A DNA stretch of 43,655 nt from Parastagonospora avenae f. sp. tritici 18332-5 (lineage: Eukaryota; Ascomycota; Dothideomycetes; Pleosporales; Phaeosphaeriaceae), in NCBI GenBank assembly GCA_022559985.1, contig JAFJTR010000140.1, forward strand, positions 1-43,655. The letters run 5' to 3'. A model generated the notes under the pieces. It saw only the letters and a list, made by a program, of their open reading frames with translations, was not told where the DNA came from and did no database searches. This document shows positions 1 through 10,371 of the stretch, in pieces; position 1 is the stretch's first letter; each line of letters begins with the position of its first letter. Made by a program: the position numbers and the translations under genes.

Positions 1-2117
1 GTGCGAAGGAAAGATATTTATCCCTTTGTGCGTACGACGTTACACGAGACTATGTCACGTGACTGCTAACTGTGCACCTCAATGCCGCTGTTTGGACATT
101 GATAGTTCGATCCTAGTTCCTTCTTGCGAAAATTCCGACGGTTTTGGCGATATTCGGTTCTCTGGTACATTACCACATTATGTGATAAAAGATCGGGCGC
201 TTCGCATCCCCAATCCCGAGGTTGTTGCTCATCTTACCAACACCCAGCGGCCCAATATTCAACAGAGCCACATGACAAAAGAAAGCCCGTTCTCTGCGTA
301 TTTCTGTCAGTATAAGATCACTCTGGACTCTTGTGTTAACAGGGAAGCGAGATCATCACTCAGATATTGTTGGATTATTGCTTGGATATCATCACCGCGT
401 TTCAGCTTGACATTTTCGTCTCACATGAGACTTAGTCGTGAACTGGGAAAGTTTTTCTCATCTCTGTGGGTGTCAGTGCATGTGTGGATTTGGAGTGCAT
501 GACTGACCTTCAGTAGATTCGAACACAGGAGCTTTCGAAACCCAACCGACTTCGGAAGATCGCGCTGCCAAAGGCGGTAAGACGACTCTTCCATCTGATG
601 TTTGTTGATGTGCTGCAGACTTCAGAGGATTATAACCACCGTGGCAGAGTGGTGCAATGCACCGCGACCTGTGATGATTGTGCAGCCTATGTTTTAGCAG
701 ACGTGCGTTGTTGTCGCTTTTTTAGCGAGACTCAAAGGACAGGCGCAGGTGCTGAGGTTGCGAAGAGTACAAGGAAGGCTCGGAGGAGGTCGGTGATGAA
801 GTTGCGATAGCACCTGCCTCACCAACTACCATGCAGTAGAGGCAGCACAAGACGTGCGACGGACGTTCTTCTGGAACCCTTTAAATTGATAGTGCGTTTT
901 TGTCGCATGGAAATTTTCAGATCCTCAATGTTGCTTCTTGCGTCAAGTTCCCAAAACGGCACGCGAGCTAAGCAGAAGTGTAGACCTCGAGATGCAAGGC
1001 TGAGTCTGCTTGGGTGTTATAGGACGAATGTCACTCAAACCATCACCATATTCTCGGAATCTCAGTAAAACCAGATAATGCGACATTTCGTGCGCCCCTA
1101 GTCGTGCTCAAACTAGTATCAGGGATTACATCATGTTATTTGTAAGCTACCTTACCTATGGTAGGTAGCTAAGTAGGTAGATTCGCCTCATTGAATACGA
1201 ACACTTCACAAAGTACTGAAAAGGCGTTGAAGTCATCCTATCTCAACTTGCTCACGCTCTGGTAGTGTAATAAGTCAGCGTCAACGAAAGGTGCGAAGCC
1301 TCCGCACACATGACTTTAATTCTGCTTCATCATTGCGGCCAATCAAACAGGCACGACATTTGTGTAAGCGAAAAGCTCTAGTATTTCAACTTCGTCCGTA
1401 TTGTGTTTCCTCCAATCTAAGATACATGTTTCTGATAACTCTCAATTCCTCCCACGCCACCCATCTGCCGCAGCCTAACGCTCAACGTCGACGTTGACTG
1501 TCATAAATCGGGGCGTCCTTGCAATCTTTACACAAGTCGGTGATGGGATTCCATCTGTCAGGTCCAGGTCGTGCGCAGTCCCTCCCGCACGGCATAGGAT
1601 ATACGAGGCTATTGCAGCCACAGAGCTTATACCATTCGTGGAGAGTGTAGCACATGGTGTCTGATTGCGGTTTCCGATGTAGGATGGAGAGAAGTTTGTA
1701 TTGTTGATTGTGGAAGCGTGATTACCGAGGAGTAATGTGTTGGATATGTGGATTCGATGGATTTGTGCTTGTGTTGTTGTTGTAACAAGAAGGTCAAAAA
1801 TCCATCCATTCACGTCAAAAATTGAAGAAGACCGGGGGCTATCGTGCAAGGATATTCTTTAAGTGCGTATCTCGATACTAGGCGAGGCGTCAATGTTATA
1901 GCTCAGTGTGACACGAAGAGGGACTGACTGTAAGTACGGACCATGCCCCAAGCACAACGTTGACGGCGACTTTGGCGGACGCCGACAGATCATTGACAAT
2001 CGGATGACGGCATTCAAAGCTTACCGCGTGAAGATATATACAAGCTCGGCTTCACCTCACAAGAACATGACGTCATGTTTTCGATTCGTTCCTCATCTTC
2101 TCTGTGCCCGCACTCTC
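1..2117. other. Gene-poor stretch, no supported gene
   Basis: I see no convincing gene. The short reading frames present lack intron signals, signal peptides and recognisable domains. The longest, 124 codons on the minus strand at 1475-1849, has low-complexity Thr/Ser/Ile-rich content and no family resemblance. The stretch holds a hairpin-capable TACC/GGTA cluster near 1145-1182 and a short (TTG)n run near 1770. It ends just beyond the stop codon of the ankyrin gene. Confidence 0.5.
1145..1182. repeat. TACCTA/TAGGTA palindromic cluster
   Basis: A short imperfect palindrome: GCTACC followed within about ten bases by GGTAGGTAGC, then AAGTAGGTAG. Similar TACCTA/TAGGTA words recur near 26725, 34588 and 41855 in this window. 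They may be footprints or ends of one small repeat family, but no longer homology joins them. Confidence 0.4.
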
Positions 2118-3911
2118 TCAAGTAATACCTAGCACCATCCTCCCCTTCTTGTCCCTTTCTCCCCTTCCATCATCTCCCAAATGTACATTCCCCTCCGCCC
2201 CATACTGCTGCAACATCTCAATCATGCGACTCCTCTCCCTCCCCTCAACGGCCTTCCCCGTGAGCGCAAGATAAAGCGGCGTTTCGCCATCTTCCGTTTC
2301 ATGATTGACATCCGCGCCCTGATCCAGTAAATACTTCGCTACCTCAAAGCACCCCGGCGTCTTCGTCGCCAGAACAAGCGGCGTCTCGCCCACGGAGTTC
2401 AGCATGTCGATCGAATGGCCCAAAGACACAAGGTACTCCAGAGTCGGTAGTTGCGCGCCCAGAGTTGCTGCGTGTATAACGGAGTGGTAAATATTCGGCA
2501 AAGGCATGGTTTTCGTAATATCCGCGCCAAAGTCAAGCAACACTCTGAGAATGTCTGGCGACATCTCGTACGCAGCGCGGATAAAGAAGTATCCAAATTC
2601 GGCATGCGCTACCATGGGATTCGCGCCTTCCCAAAGTATCCTTTCCACATCGGTGGCTGTGACTTCCGCGGGTACATTGGCGAGTATGCGGTCTACGCCT
2701 ACTCGTGAGCTGACGTCGAGATTCTTTCGGTTTTCTTTCGCGACGGCGACCTTGTCGCACGTGATCTTTTTGTGGATGACGGAGACGTTGGAGCTGGTGA
2801 CTGATGGTGTGTATTTCGATGGCACCTTCGTTGTTGAGGAATCATGCGTTGCGTATTGCGCCGTGATGCCAGAACTCCAACTCCGTGTCTTTTTTAAGCG
2901 CGATTCGGGTGCTGTAATCAAAGTGGGGCTAGTTAACCCATCATCCGTGTAGAAGGTACCACGTGACAGAGTGAGTGTTTCGCGGAGAGATGCTCTCGAT
3001 CTGCTCCTTCGACTTGTCTTTGGTTTGGTCATTTCCATAATTCTCGAGTGCCGCAATGGTTGCGCATCGTCAGAGACCGGAATACCTGCAAGCCATGAGC
3101 CGATACCCTTGTTGCCAGAGGACGACGATGACATTGTGTTTTCGTGCAATGGGGCATGCCTTAGACTACGGCGCGATTCGCCCAGTGACGGCTCCAGGGA
3201 ATCTGGTCGTGGAGTTGTTGTGCGTGGCACAACTGCTTTTTTCTTTCTAGATATAGCAGTAATGCACGACCGAAGTAAACGAATGGCTTGAAGAAGCGAA
3301 GGTAGTCGTTCTCTTGCGATGTGATTGACTTGTATCTCTTCATTATCGGTTTTCTTCAAGAGCTCGTCGGTAGCCGTGGTGATGCTGCTGACGTAACCTC
3401 CAAGAAAGGAATCGATGGTCGTTTCCTGCCCTGGTATCTGGACATACAAAGCTAGGTAATCAAGGGATAAGTCCAGTAACATTCTCGAGCCCTCAAGATC
3501 CTGTCGCATGCTGGTGAGAATGCCATTCTTTGTAGTTTGCCAGTCATCTTGTGGCAGTAAGCTGCAATTGAGTCTCAGAAAAGTTTTGTGGAGACGTTCG
3601 CTGGTATTGTCACAAGAGTCCAGTACTTGTGCGAAAGCATCCAGAAGTGCTTCTGGAAACGCTGAACGGGAGCTGGAAAAGTCGTCTTGTGCAATGCCAA
3701 GACCCGTCCGGATAATCAACAGATCATTGTTTATCACATTCAGATCATGTCGCGCATCTCGCACTTTGCGCGCAAATTGACTGATATCTGGTATGACCTG
3801 CCGTCACGGATGTCAGCCATTGCGCAGAAGGCGGTCGAGGAGAGGACTCGCTTGGGCAATTGAGATGTTTAAGGCAGCGCACCTGGCGCTTACGGTGCTG
3901 GACTGAAGCAT
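2118..3911 (-). CDS. Ankyrin-repeat protein with fungal N-terminal domain
   Basis: Exon 2 (3797-2118) is open throughout. Its start reads as the helical fungal N-terminal domain common in ankyrin/STAND-type proteins (an FxRxVRDARxDL-like helix, then NDLL and a conserved Cys-Asp region). A basic Ser/Arg-rich middle follows, with ankyrin-type helices over about the last 160 residues (VLLDFGADI, YLLDQGADVNHETEDGETPLYLAL). No ATG occurs early in exon 2, so an upstream exon is needed. A plausible one is 3911-3894 (six codons), joined by a 96-nt intron with donor GTAAGC, branch GCTGAC and acceptor GGCAG. That gives about 565 residues. The short first exon is uncertain and the true start may lie elsewhere. 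The likely role is intracellular protein-protein interaction; no catalytic domain is seen. The gene is convergent with nothing and stands alone. Confidence 0.75.
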
Positions 3912-4536
3912 CGCGGGGCCGCTACAGGAACGCAAAATTCATGATATTGACCGATTGCTATCGAAGATTCGTTGATGTACAATTTTTGAGCTCCTGCGAT
4001 AGGTTGGATGATGTCGGATCCAATGGTTGTGCAGTGGTGAGCTGGTGATCACCCTGATTGATGTTCGCGACCCCTTTGGCAGAGGGCGGAGAGGGCCCGT
4101 TCATCAGGAAGATGGGCCAAGGATGTCAACTACACCTCAAACTGTTGGCGTCGAACGAAAGCGCCGGATACGGAGCCGCAGCTGACACCGCTCCTCCCGC
4201 AAGCATGACCATGTCAATCAAATGCAACACCAGAGCACAATGTGTGGCTTGCGGTTAACACGCTGTCTGATGCGAAGGCGTTACAGTTAGCTCAGGCACA
4301 GGCAGGTGTGGCGATATTATGTGGGTAGAAAAGCACCAATCGTTCAAGATTGTGCGGCTTGCGCACGGATGCAGATGCTGTTCGCGGTTAGATGAAGTGG
4401 AGCCAGGCGACGGGTTGAAATGAAATCGTCACAGGGGCGTTTGGACGCCGTCGAACACGGAATTACAATTTTGTTTTTGCTGTAGTTATATGTGGAAAAA
4501 CATTACGCTCATTGAGCCGATTTTCGGCTTAACACA
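3912..4536. other. Intergenic, no gene seen
   Basis: This lies between the 5' end of the ankyrin gene and the 3' end of the alpha-glucuronidase gene. It has only short frames without splice signals or family resemblance. It presumably holds the ankyrin gene promoter and the glucuronidase 3' UTR. Confidence 0.5.
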
Positions 4537-7047
4537 TCAATCGACTACGCCTAGAGGGAGGAATGATATGTAGTCGAGCGGCGCCGGCTCGATACCGTTC
4601 GCTTGACCGGTGATGCGCACCTCGTCTCCTTGCTGAACGGTCACGTTACTAAAAGTAATACGCGTCGCTGAATGGCCATCAAGATAAACCGAAGGCGCAT
4701 GTCCTAAGATATCTTCATGATTACCGACCCACTGACCAACTGTTTTATTACCGACTTCGAGCCGGTACTTCGCTTTCCCGCCGATAAGGTCGAAGTAATT
4801 CACGGCAATGTCGTAAACGCCCGATGCGAAAGTCACATTGGCACAAGCAGTGCCCGTCGTGCTGTTCGAGATAGTAACAATAGCATGATATCCAGATGCA
4901 GTCTCGAACGGGCTGACAGCATACGGCTTGTAGCCAGAAAGTATCATGTGCTCGGCTTCGATGCGGTATGGATGGTTGTTAACGCGGTCAAGGTCGTCTG
5001 GGATTCCAGAGAGATTGTGATAGAACATGTTGATGGCGTCGCGCCAGACCAAAGAATGGCCAGCTTGGAACTTTTGCTTGAACAGCACGTGCTCGTAACG
5101 TTGAGAATCAATCCTGCCTTTGAGAGATTCCCATTGTTCAACAAAGCGCTGTGCAGTCGCAGCACCTTCATAGTGCGCGTCGTAAAAGTGCTGAATGACC
5201 GTCTTGCCGGATCTCAGCCGGTGTGTATAAGGGACATGATGGAACCACAGCAACAGGTTATCTGGCGTCGTCTCGACGTTCTCATACATGTTGGCGATCA
5301 ATGGCGGATATTGAGCTGAGTTTCCGGTGCCATTCTTGACTGTCCGATCCATGCCAATGCTGAAGTTATTGGCGCGGGTCCACTGGCCCCAACCATTGTT
5401 GTCCTGAGAAGCAGGGTTTGCTCCGAAATGCGTGTAGAGAATATCAGTCAAGGTCTGAACACCCAGATTGCCGCTGTAACCCTCATACGCCGGCCATGAT
5501 CTCATCGACATATCGACAATAGTGTTCATGACCTCCTCGTCCGAACCAAATGTCAAGCGAATCCAATCCTGGAGGATTACCAAAGGATCTTCGGAAGCGT
5601 TCCAAGCAAGTCTTCCATATGCGTACAGATTTGAAGGCGCGAGAAAGCTTCCAAGCCAGGTAGTATTTGAACCTGCACCTGGAACACCAGCATAACCGCC
5701 AAGTGGCCGGTTGAAGCGCTCACCCGAGATGATGTCTTTGACCCTTGAAGTACGGTTGTCCGCCATAAGGTCGAACTCTAGGATCTCTTTCCAGAGTGGT
5801 CCAAGATAAACCAGATGATCGTTTTGGCCAAGGTACTCCGGGGTAACCTGGAGCTCAATTGCGGTACTGGTATTTCGTAAGGTAGAGAATAACGGGCTTA
5901 CCGGCTCGCGCACCTGGAAGTCGATCGGGCCGTATTTGATCTGTACAATAACATTGTCGTCAAATTTGCCGTCTAACTCTTTGAAGAAGTCGACTGCTGC
6001 GTTGGCTCGATCCGCTTTCCAGTCTGAGTACTTGATGTGGTTATCGTAGACAAACGCGCGGAACATGATGATTCCGCCGTGTGGTTTTGCGGCTCGTGCG
6101 AACATATTCGCACCGTCGGCAAGTGTGCGATTATAAGTCAACGGCCCGGGTTGGCCTTCGCTGTTTGCCTTTACGAGGTAGCCAACCATGTCCGGAACTC
6201 TTTGATAAATCACATTAGTAATGTTAGCCCACCAAGCATCCACCTTCGAATCGAGAGGATCGAAGGTTTTGAGACCTCCGAAAGTTTGTGGTGATGCAAA
6301 GTTCAACGAAATTCCCAATTGTACACCATAAGGCCGCATGGCATCTGCCAGTCTCCCCAGTCCTTCGATATTTCTATCGCTGAGCAAAGTCGCATTAGCG
6401 TTTACGTTGTTGACGATTATTCCGTTGATGCGGATGGAGGCAAGCAGACGGGCGTACTGGGCCGCACGAGTAACATTAGTGACAACAAAGCCATCCCGGA
6501 AGAAAAATGACGGGCCAGCATAGCCACGCTCAATGCTTCCGTCCATGTTGTCCCACTCGTTCGTCCACCGGATTGGTACCTGAGGATTGTAGACGGTTGA
6601 AGCAGGCTGAAATTTGCCTTGAGCTAGTTGCGAGAGATACTCAAAGGCTCCATACAGGGCACCGCGTTCGTTGGACCCGACGATGGTGACATTGCCACCC
6701 TCAGTGCTCAAGTAAAATCCATCTTGCTTCAGATCTCGTGCTTCTTCTGGCAGACTAGACATACATTTGTAAGCTTCCGCCGTGCCGACGTAGATGGCGG
6801 AAGAGCCATCGCTAGTCAAATTCGTTGTTTCCAGTTGCTTTCCAAAAATGCCATGAATGCCTCTCACCAACTCTTGCTGGGCAGTATACACCGGACTGCC
6901 TTTTGTCGCATTTAGAGCGAGGATTCGCGATGGAAGCGCTGTGTAATTGCCGGCACCACGGAAAGGCGCGTATCGTAGCCACATGTTTGAGCCATCTTCT
7001 GCGAGAGTAAGGCCTGCGGCCAGGAGCAAATTAAGAATTATTCGCAT
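4537..7047 (-). CDS. aguA: Secreted GH67 alpha-glucuronidase
   Basis: A single intronless frame of 836 residues, the usual length of fungal GH67 enzymes. It begins with a signal peptide (hydrophobic core to about residue 15) followed by the conserved DGSNMWLRY start of mature GH67 proteins. The N-terminal beta domain is followed by a TIM barrel (INGIIVNNVNAN near 198-208, NANATLL) and an alpha-helical C-terminal domain. Family catalytic residues are present with correct spacing: the acid Glu297 in NSEGQPGP, and the two base-side carboxylates Asp376 in GPIDFQVREP and Glu404 in TPEYLGQ. GH67 enzymes release 4-O-methyl-glucuronic acid from the non-reducing end of xylo-oligosaccharides, working after xylanase. 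Many N-glycosylation sequons fit secretion. No lesions are seen. Confidence 0.96.
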   Translation of the reverse strand: MRIILNLLLAAGLTLAEDGSNMWLRYAPFRGAGNYTALPSRILALNATKGSPVYTAQQELVRGIHGIFGKQLETTNLTSDGSSAIYVGTAEAYKCMSSLPEEARDLKQDGFYLSTEGGNVTIVGSNERGALYGAFEYLSQLAQGKFQPASTVYNPQVPIRWTNEWDNMDGSIERGYAGPSFFFRDGFVVTNVTRAAQYARLLASIRINGIIVNNVNANATLLSDRNIEGLGRLADAMRPYGVQLGISLNFASPQTFGGLKTFDPLDSKVDAWWANITNVIYQRVPDMVGYLVKANSEGQPGPLTYNRTLADGANMFARAAKPHGGIIMFRAFVYDNHIKYSDWKADRANAAVDFFKELDGKFDDNVIVQIKYGPIDFQVREPVSPLFSTLRNTSTAIELQVTPEYLGQNDHLVYLGPLWKEILEFDLMADNRTSRVKDIISGERFNRPLGGYAGVPGAGSNTTWLGSFLAPSNLYAYGRLAWNASEDPLVILQDWIRLTFGSDEEVMNTIVDMSMRSWPAYEGYSGNLGVQTLTDILYTHFGANPASQDNNGWGQWTRANNFSIGMDRTVKNGTGNSAQYPPLIANMYENVETTPDNLLLWFHHVPYTHRLRSGKTVIQHFYDAHYEGAATAQRFVEQWESLKGRIDSQRYEHVLFKQKFQAGHSLVWRDAINMFYHNLSGIPDDLDRVNNHPYRIEAEHMILSGYKPYAVSPFETASGYHAIVTISNSTTGTACANVTFASGVYDIAVNYFDLIGGKAKYRLEVGNKTVGQWVGNHEDILGHAPSVYLDGHSATRITFSNVTVQQGDEVRITGQANGIEPAPLDYISFLPLGVVD

Positions 7048-7114
7048 GATAAAGTTCGGTCGGGATGCACAACAATGGGCAACAGCAATCGCGCAGGGGA
7101 AAGACAGTCTCTAG

Positions 7115-7121
7115 TTATATA
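7115..7121 (-). promoter_or_regulatory. TATA box of the GH67 gene
   Basis: On the minus strand this reads TATATAA, about 70 nt upstream of the GH67 ATG, a normal place for a fungal TATA element. Confidence 0.5.
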
Positions 7122-7122
7122 T

Positions 7123-8428
7123 CTCTTGAGATGGTTAAACTTACCTATCCTCCAGGTGTACGCATTTGTAGAGCATTTGCAATGCTCCGCACGTCTAGCA
7201 CCTGCCATTGGAGGAATATCACGGTCCGACCTTGTCAACGGGGCTGGACTGCGCAAGTCACGCGCATCTTCATCGTAACGAGTCAGTGATAGACGATGAT
7301 TAACAGCGGTTCGAGGTCAAGCCTTTCAGTATTCAGCCTAAAAGCTTGTAATGACACGACGACGATAGAAACGAAATGGTCCTAGCGCAGGAAGGGTGGC
7401 GCTATGCAGGTAAAGGTTGTGACGGAACATGCGAAATGCGGAGAGGCGTCCAACGTCAGTGGGGAAGCCCCGGCATTTTGAGTCAATGATCCGGGGTTAC
7501 TTGTTCTGTCCTTCCCGCGCTGGGTTAGGCTCGCCCTTATTGGTGGTTTGTCTTGCACTTCAGCATAGGTTTGTGAAATGTCTAGATGAACAAGACGTTG
7601 TCAGATGTAGTCAGAGATTTAAGGAGTTATAGTAGTAGTGCTCCGAACATGAGTTTGAGATGTAAGCGGGGAACCGGACCTCCGCGTTGCGCTAGTCCTC
7701 ATGGCATTAGCGCGCGAACTCTGTACGTCATCTTCTCGGCCGATTGGAACACATCCAACAACTCTATCGCATCTGCAAGTCTGAGCACGATTCATAATGT
7801 CACATTACATTATCCATGGACTTGGGTCCCCAACCCTTTTGCATCGATCCGAAGAAACTAGAGTTCGCAGGGCTTCTTCTTCCTAGCTCCCACGGTTGTT
7901 CTAGGCCGATTGCAAGCATGGACTTCGGTGCTATTGATTGGTGTGAACTTATCCTCCTACTCCATACAAGATTGAATCGACCGTGCATTTTCTTGCGCCA
8001 CAGGTAGCTTCACCTCTTCTTTAGTTCTTCATGAGCTTCCCGAGGTCCTGCTGTAGCAAACTGATTGGACTCCGCTTTCGTTCCATCCAATTGCACACGG
8101 GGTTTTGTTGATGATCACCTCGCAGTAGTTTTATATGCTGCATAGCCTGCAAAAATGTTTCGAGGTACCTAGTTAGTTTTCTCTTTGCAGCCGGAGCATT
8201 TGGTCCACATCGCAAGCTGCTGTGTATCCAAACTTCGTGCTTGAACACCAAGAGAACGCTATTTGCGATTGTTTGGGTATGAATGTCACAGTCAGCTTGG
8301 CTAGTCAAGTGATGTGCCTGGCAACTGTCCTAGCAAGCAAGCGTAGTGATATATCAAGGCCGTATTCAGCGCTGGTTCTTCTATCACCCACGCTTGCTGC
8401 TAACGAGATTCCATTTGAACTATCTATC
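7123..8428. other. Intergenic, GH67 promoter side
   Basis: Apart from the candidate promoter elements noted separately, no frame here has a recognisable domain or intron structure. The 5' part is the upstream region of the leftward GH67 gene. The remainder leads into the small rightward gene starting at 8429. Confidence 0.45.
7242..7248 (+). promoter_or_regulatory. Candidate XlnR/Xyr1 site (GGCTRRR)
   Basis: GGCTGGA matches the degenerate GGCTRRR word bound by the fungal xylanolytic activator XlnR/Xyr1, about 195 nt upstream of the GH67 start. A second match, GGCTGAA, lies on the minus strand at 7332-7338. Such short words occur often by chance; only the position upstream of a xylanolytic gene makes them worth noting. 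Confidence 0.25.
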
Positions 8429-8800
8429 ATGACGGCCCCCATCAAGTATCCTTTCCAAAACCTCCGCAACTACATACACCAGCGTCGAGTCTATAGCGAT
8501 GCTGCAGACCCTCAAGAGTACGACATTATTTCCGAAGCTACGAAAGACATGCTCGCACGCTACGCCAAAGGCCTCGATAAGGAAGTTACTGAGTGCTACT
8601 TATTCCGTCTTCTCGAGTTAGAGGGGATGCGTTCTGAATTGCGCCAGATCAGTAGCATTACTGGTCAGGTGAAAGCTTTATGTCTTGAGAAGAACTACGA
8701 GTTGGTAAAAGTTGATTCAGAGGTAAAAGAGGGGGCGAAGGTGGTGTTGAATGAATTGTCGAAGGAGATCACAGATATCAGGAGGAACACGGACTTTTGA
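8429..8800 (+). CDS. Small helical hypothetical protein (123 aa)
   Basis: The frame is open further upstream, but the first ATG with protein-like sequence behind it is at 8429 (MTAPIKYPFQNLRNYIHQ). The product is charged and predominantly helical, without signal peptide or transmembrane segment. Heptad-like stretches rich in Glu, Lys and Leu (YLFRLLELEGMRSEL, VKEGAKVVLNELSKEITDIR) suggest a short coiled coil. I do not recognise the family. It could be a complete small gene or the surviving 3' exon of a larger one, since a helical pseudogene lies just beyond on the other strand. Confidence 0.45.
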   Translation: MTAPIKYPFQNLRNYIHQRRVYSDAADPQEYDIISEATKDMLARYAKGLDKEVTECYLFRLLELEGMRSELRQISSITGQVKALCLEKNYELVKVDSEVKEGAKVVLNELSKEITDIRRNTDF

Positions 8801-9070
8801 TCTGGCTCACTGAAGAGGATGCAAGCCAAGAAAACCGAGCTTCAGTCCAAAGCATAGGGAGAGTTTCATAATATGACTTTTCATTCGAGCTGTCTCAGAA
8901 GGCCCATCACCACAACATGCCTCATGAAGATGCGCGACCTCGTGGTGTGTGAAAGAACACGTGGTGCCGATGCGTGACACTCGACGCCTTCATGCGGATC
9001 TACTAGACTCTGACCGTCTTTATGTGGGCTGAATCTCACGCCAACGTTTCGATCCTGGTCTTTCGCTTTT

Positions 9071-9655
9071 CTAGCGCCTTTCTGATGCCGAAGCCAACGC
9101 ATCCTGGAGTTCGTCGAGCTTCGCAATGCTCTTATCCAAACCCAACAGGCGGCACTTGTCCATTTCCATATGAATGGGGCGGAGAGCCTTACATGCCGCC
9201 ACCAAGTGCTCGGCAGCGCCCTCCTTGGCCTCAGATAGCTCGATCTTCAGATGTCGAAGAGTGTCGCAAGAAGAGCCTCCAGCACAGCGACGAATAATCT
9301 GTTCCTAGATGTTTCCGATCTTGATCTTGAGCTCATCGTGTTTCTTGATGTTCAGATGATGGTTGGCGATCAGAGCTTGTCCTTCAGTCGTGATAAGCAT
9401 AATAAGAAGGATGCAATAGAGAAGCTATGCCGGAGTCGTCTGGATCGCGAGAATGAATTGGCTGTTGAAAGCATAGACCGAGATCGTTGATATTGGGTGC
9501 AGTTGACCGAAGGTGTCGATACTGGCGCGGAGAGCTTGGAGCGTGCAGTAGAGGATATTTAAGTCGTCGAGGTGCTCAGTCAATGATCCTGTTGACAATT
9601 CACGATCGATGGTGGAGACCAGTCCAAACTTGTGTCGATGCGCGCGTAAGCAACG
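9071..9655 (-). pseudogene. Decayed helical ORF with two in-frame TAG codons
   Basis: One minus-strand frame runs about 195 codons from a possible acceptor (ATTTTAG, ending 9656) to a TAG at 9073-9071. It is interrupted only by TAG at 9427-9425 and TAG at 9307-9305. The sequence across both stops is amphipathic and protein-like: upstream DDLNILYCTLQALRASIDTFGQLHP, and downstream ELSEAKEGAAEHLVAACKALRPIH then SIAKLDELQDALASASERR. That is much more structured than chance antisense sequence. The function is unknown; it resembles helical proteins of unknown role in Dothideomycetes (recollection, not verified). The start exon was not found. It is most likely a pseudogene, unless the stops are base-call errors. 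Confidence 0.45.
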
Positions 9656-10371
9656 CTAAAATTACATTCTCACAGTAAAAGTTTTGTCGTTCTGACTGGA
9701 TGGTTCTCCTAAAAACGCTGTCTTGCGACTTAAGCTGAGCGTTGGTGTCGTGCAAACCGGACTGAGCACGTGCGAATACCGTTTGACTGGGATCGCTCAC
9801 TGCATGCTGATCGAAGCAAAATTGAAACGGCTAATTTAATAGTACACGCACATACAGTTGGAGTGGCGTGTATTGTTCATTTCTTTGCTGGCGTTCTCCG
9901 TTGAGGTTTCTTTTCATTTCGTGAAGTCCACCTCATCCCATTATATCTATACTCTTCCCAGTCAATCTGAATGCCATCTTCAAGGCCTTCTTGATCAAGC
10001 TAGAGGGTGTCGTGAGATCCAGAAGTAGTTACCACAGCCTCATGAAGCATCAAAGCTCATCTTTCTGCATCGAGTCTGGCTAGGTATGCCTCCGAATTAT
10101 AAGCATTTATTTGTTTCTTCAACTACCTCAGAGAGCTTTTCGAGATACTTTCTAGCTGGAAGTAATTATCTACTCCTTGAAACCACGCTTCTTATTACTT
10201 CACCCTTGTGACTTTTGGTGGGTGGGAGTCATGGCCTGTGTACATCTATAATCGTTCTCAGAACGTGTAAATACCCTCCTGGCTTGACTAGGTAACGAGC
10301 AGTGACACCTCAATATGCTACTTAAATTCTCTTACAGATTAAGTGAGGTTTTAGATAGCTATTGACATGTG
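9656..10371. other. Intergenic, no intact gene
   Basis: The sequence upstream of the helical pseudogene and downstream of the DUF6536 gene stop holds only short frames. A 66-codon frame at 9600-9800 (-) overlaps the 5' side of the pseudogene but has no resemblance to it. I see no repeat or RNA gene here. Confidence 0.45.

Noticed and set aside
500..600. tRNA-like look on the minus strand (TTCGAATC next to a GGCAGCGCG stretch)
   Set aside because: The putative T-stem bases do not pair and no acceptor stem or anticodon arm can be formed.
1475..1849. 124-codon minus-strand frame
   Set aside because: Low-complexity composition, no splice or signal features, no family resemblance.
8222..8428. 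5' extension of the small helical gene
   Set aside because: The frame is open but the sequence before the ATG at 8429 lacks an ATG start and differs in character.
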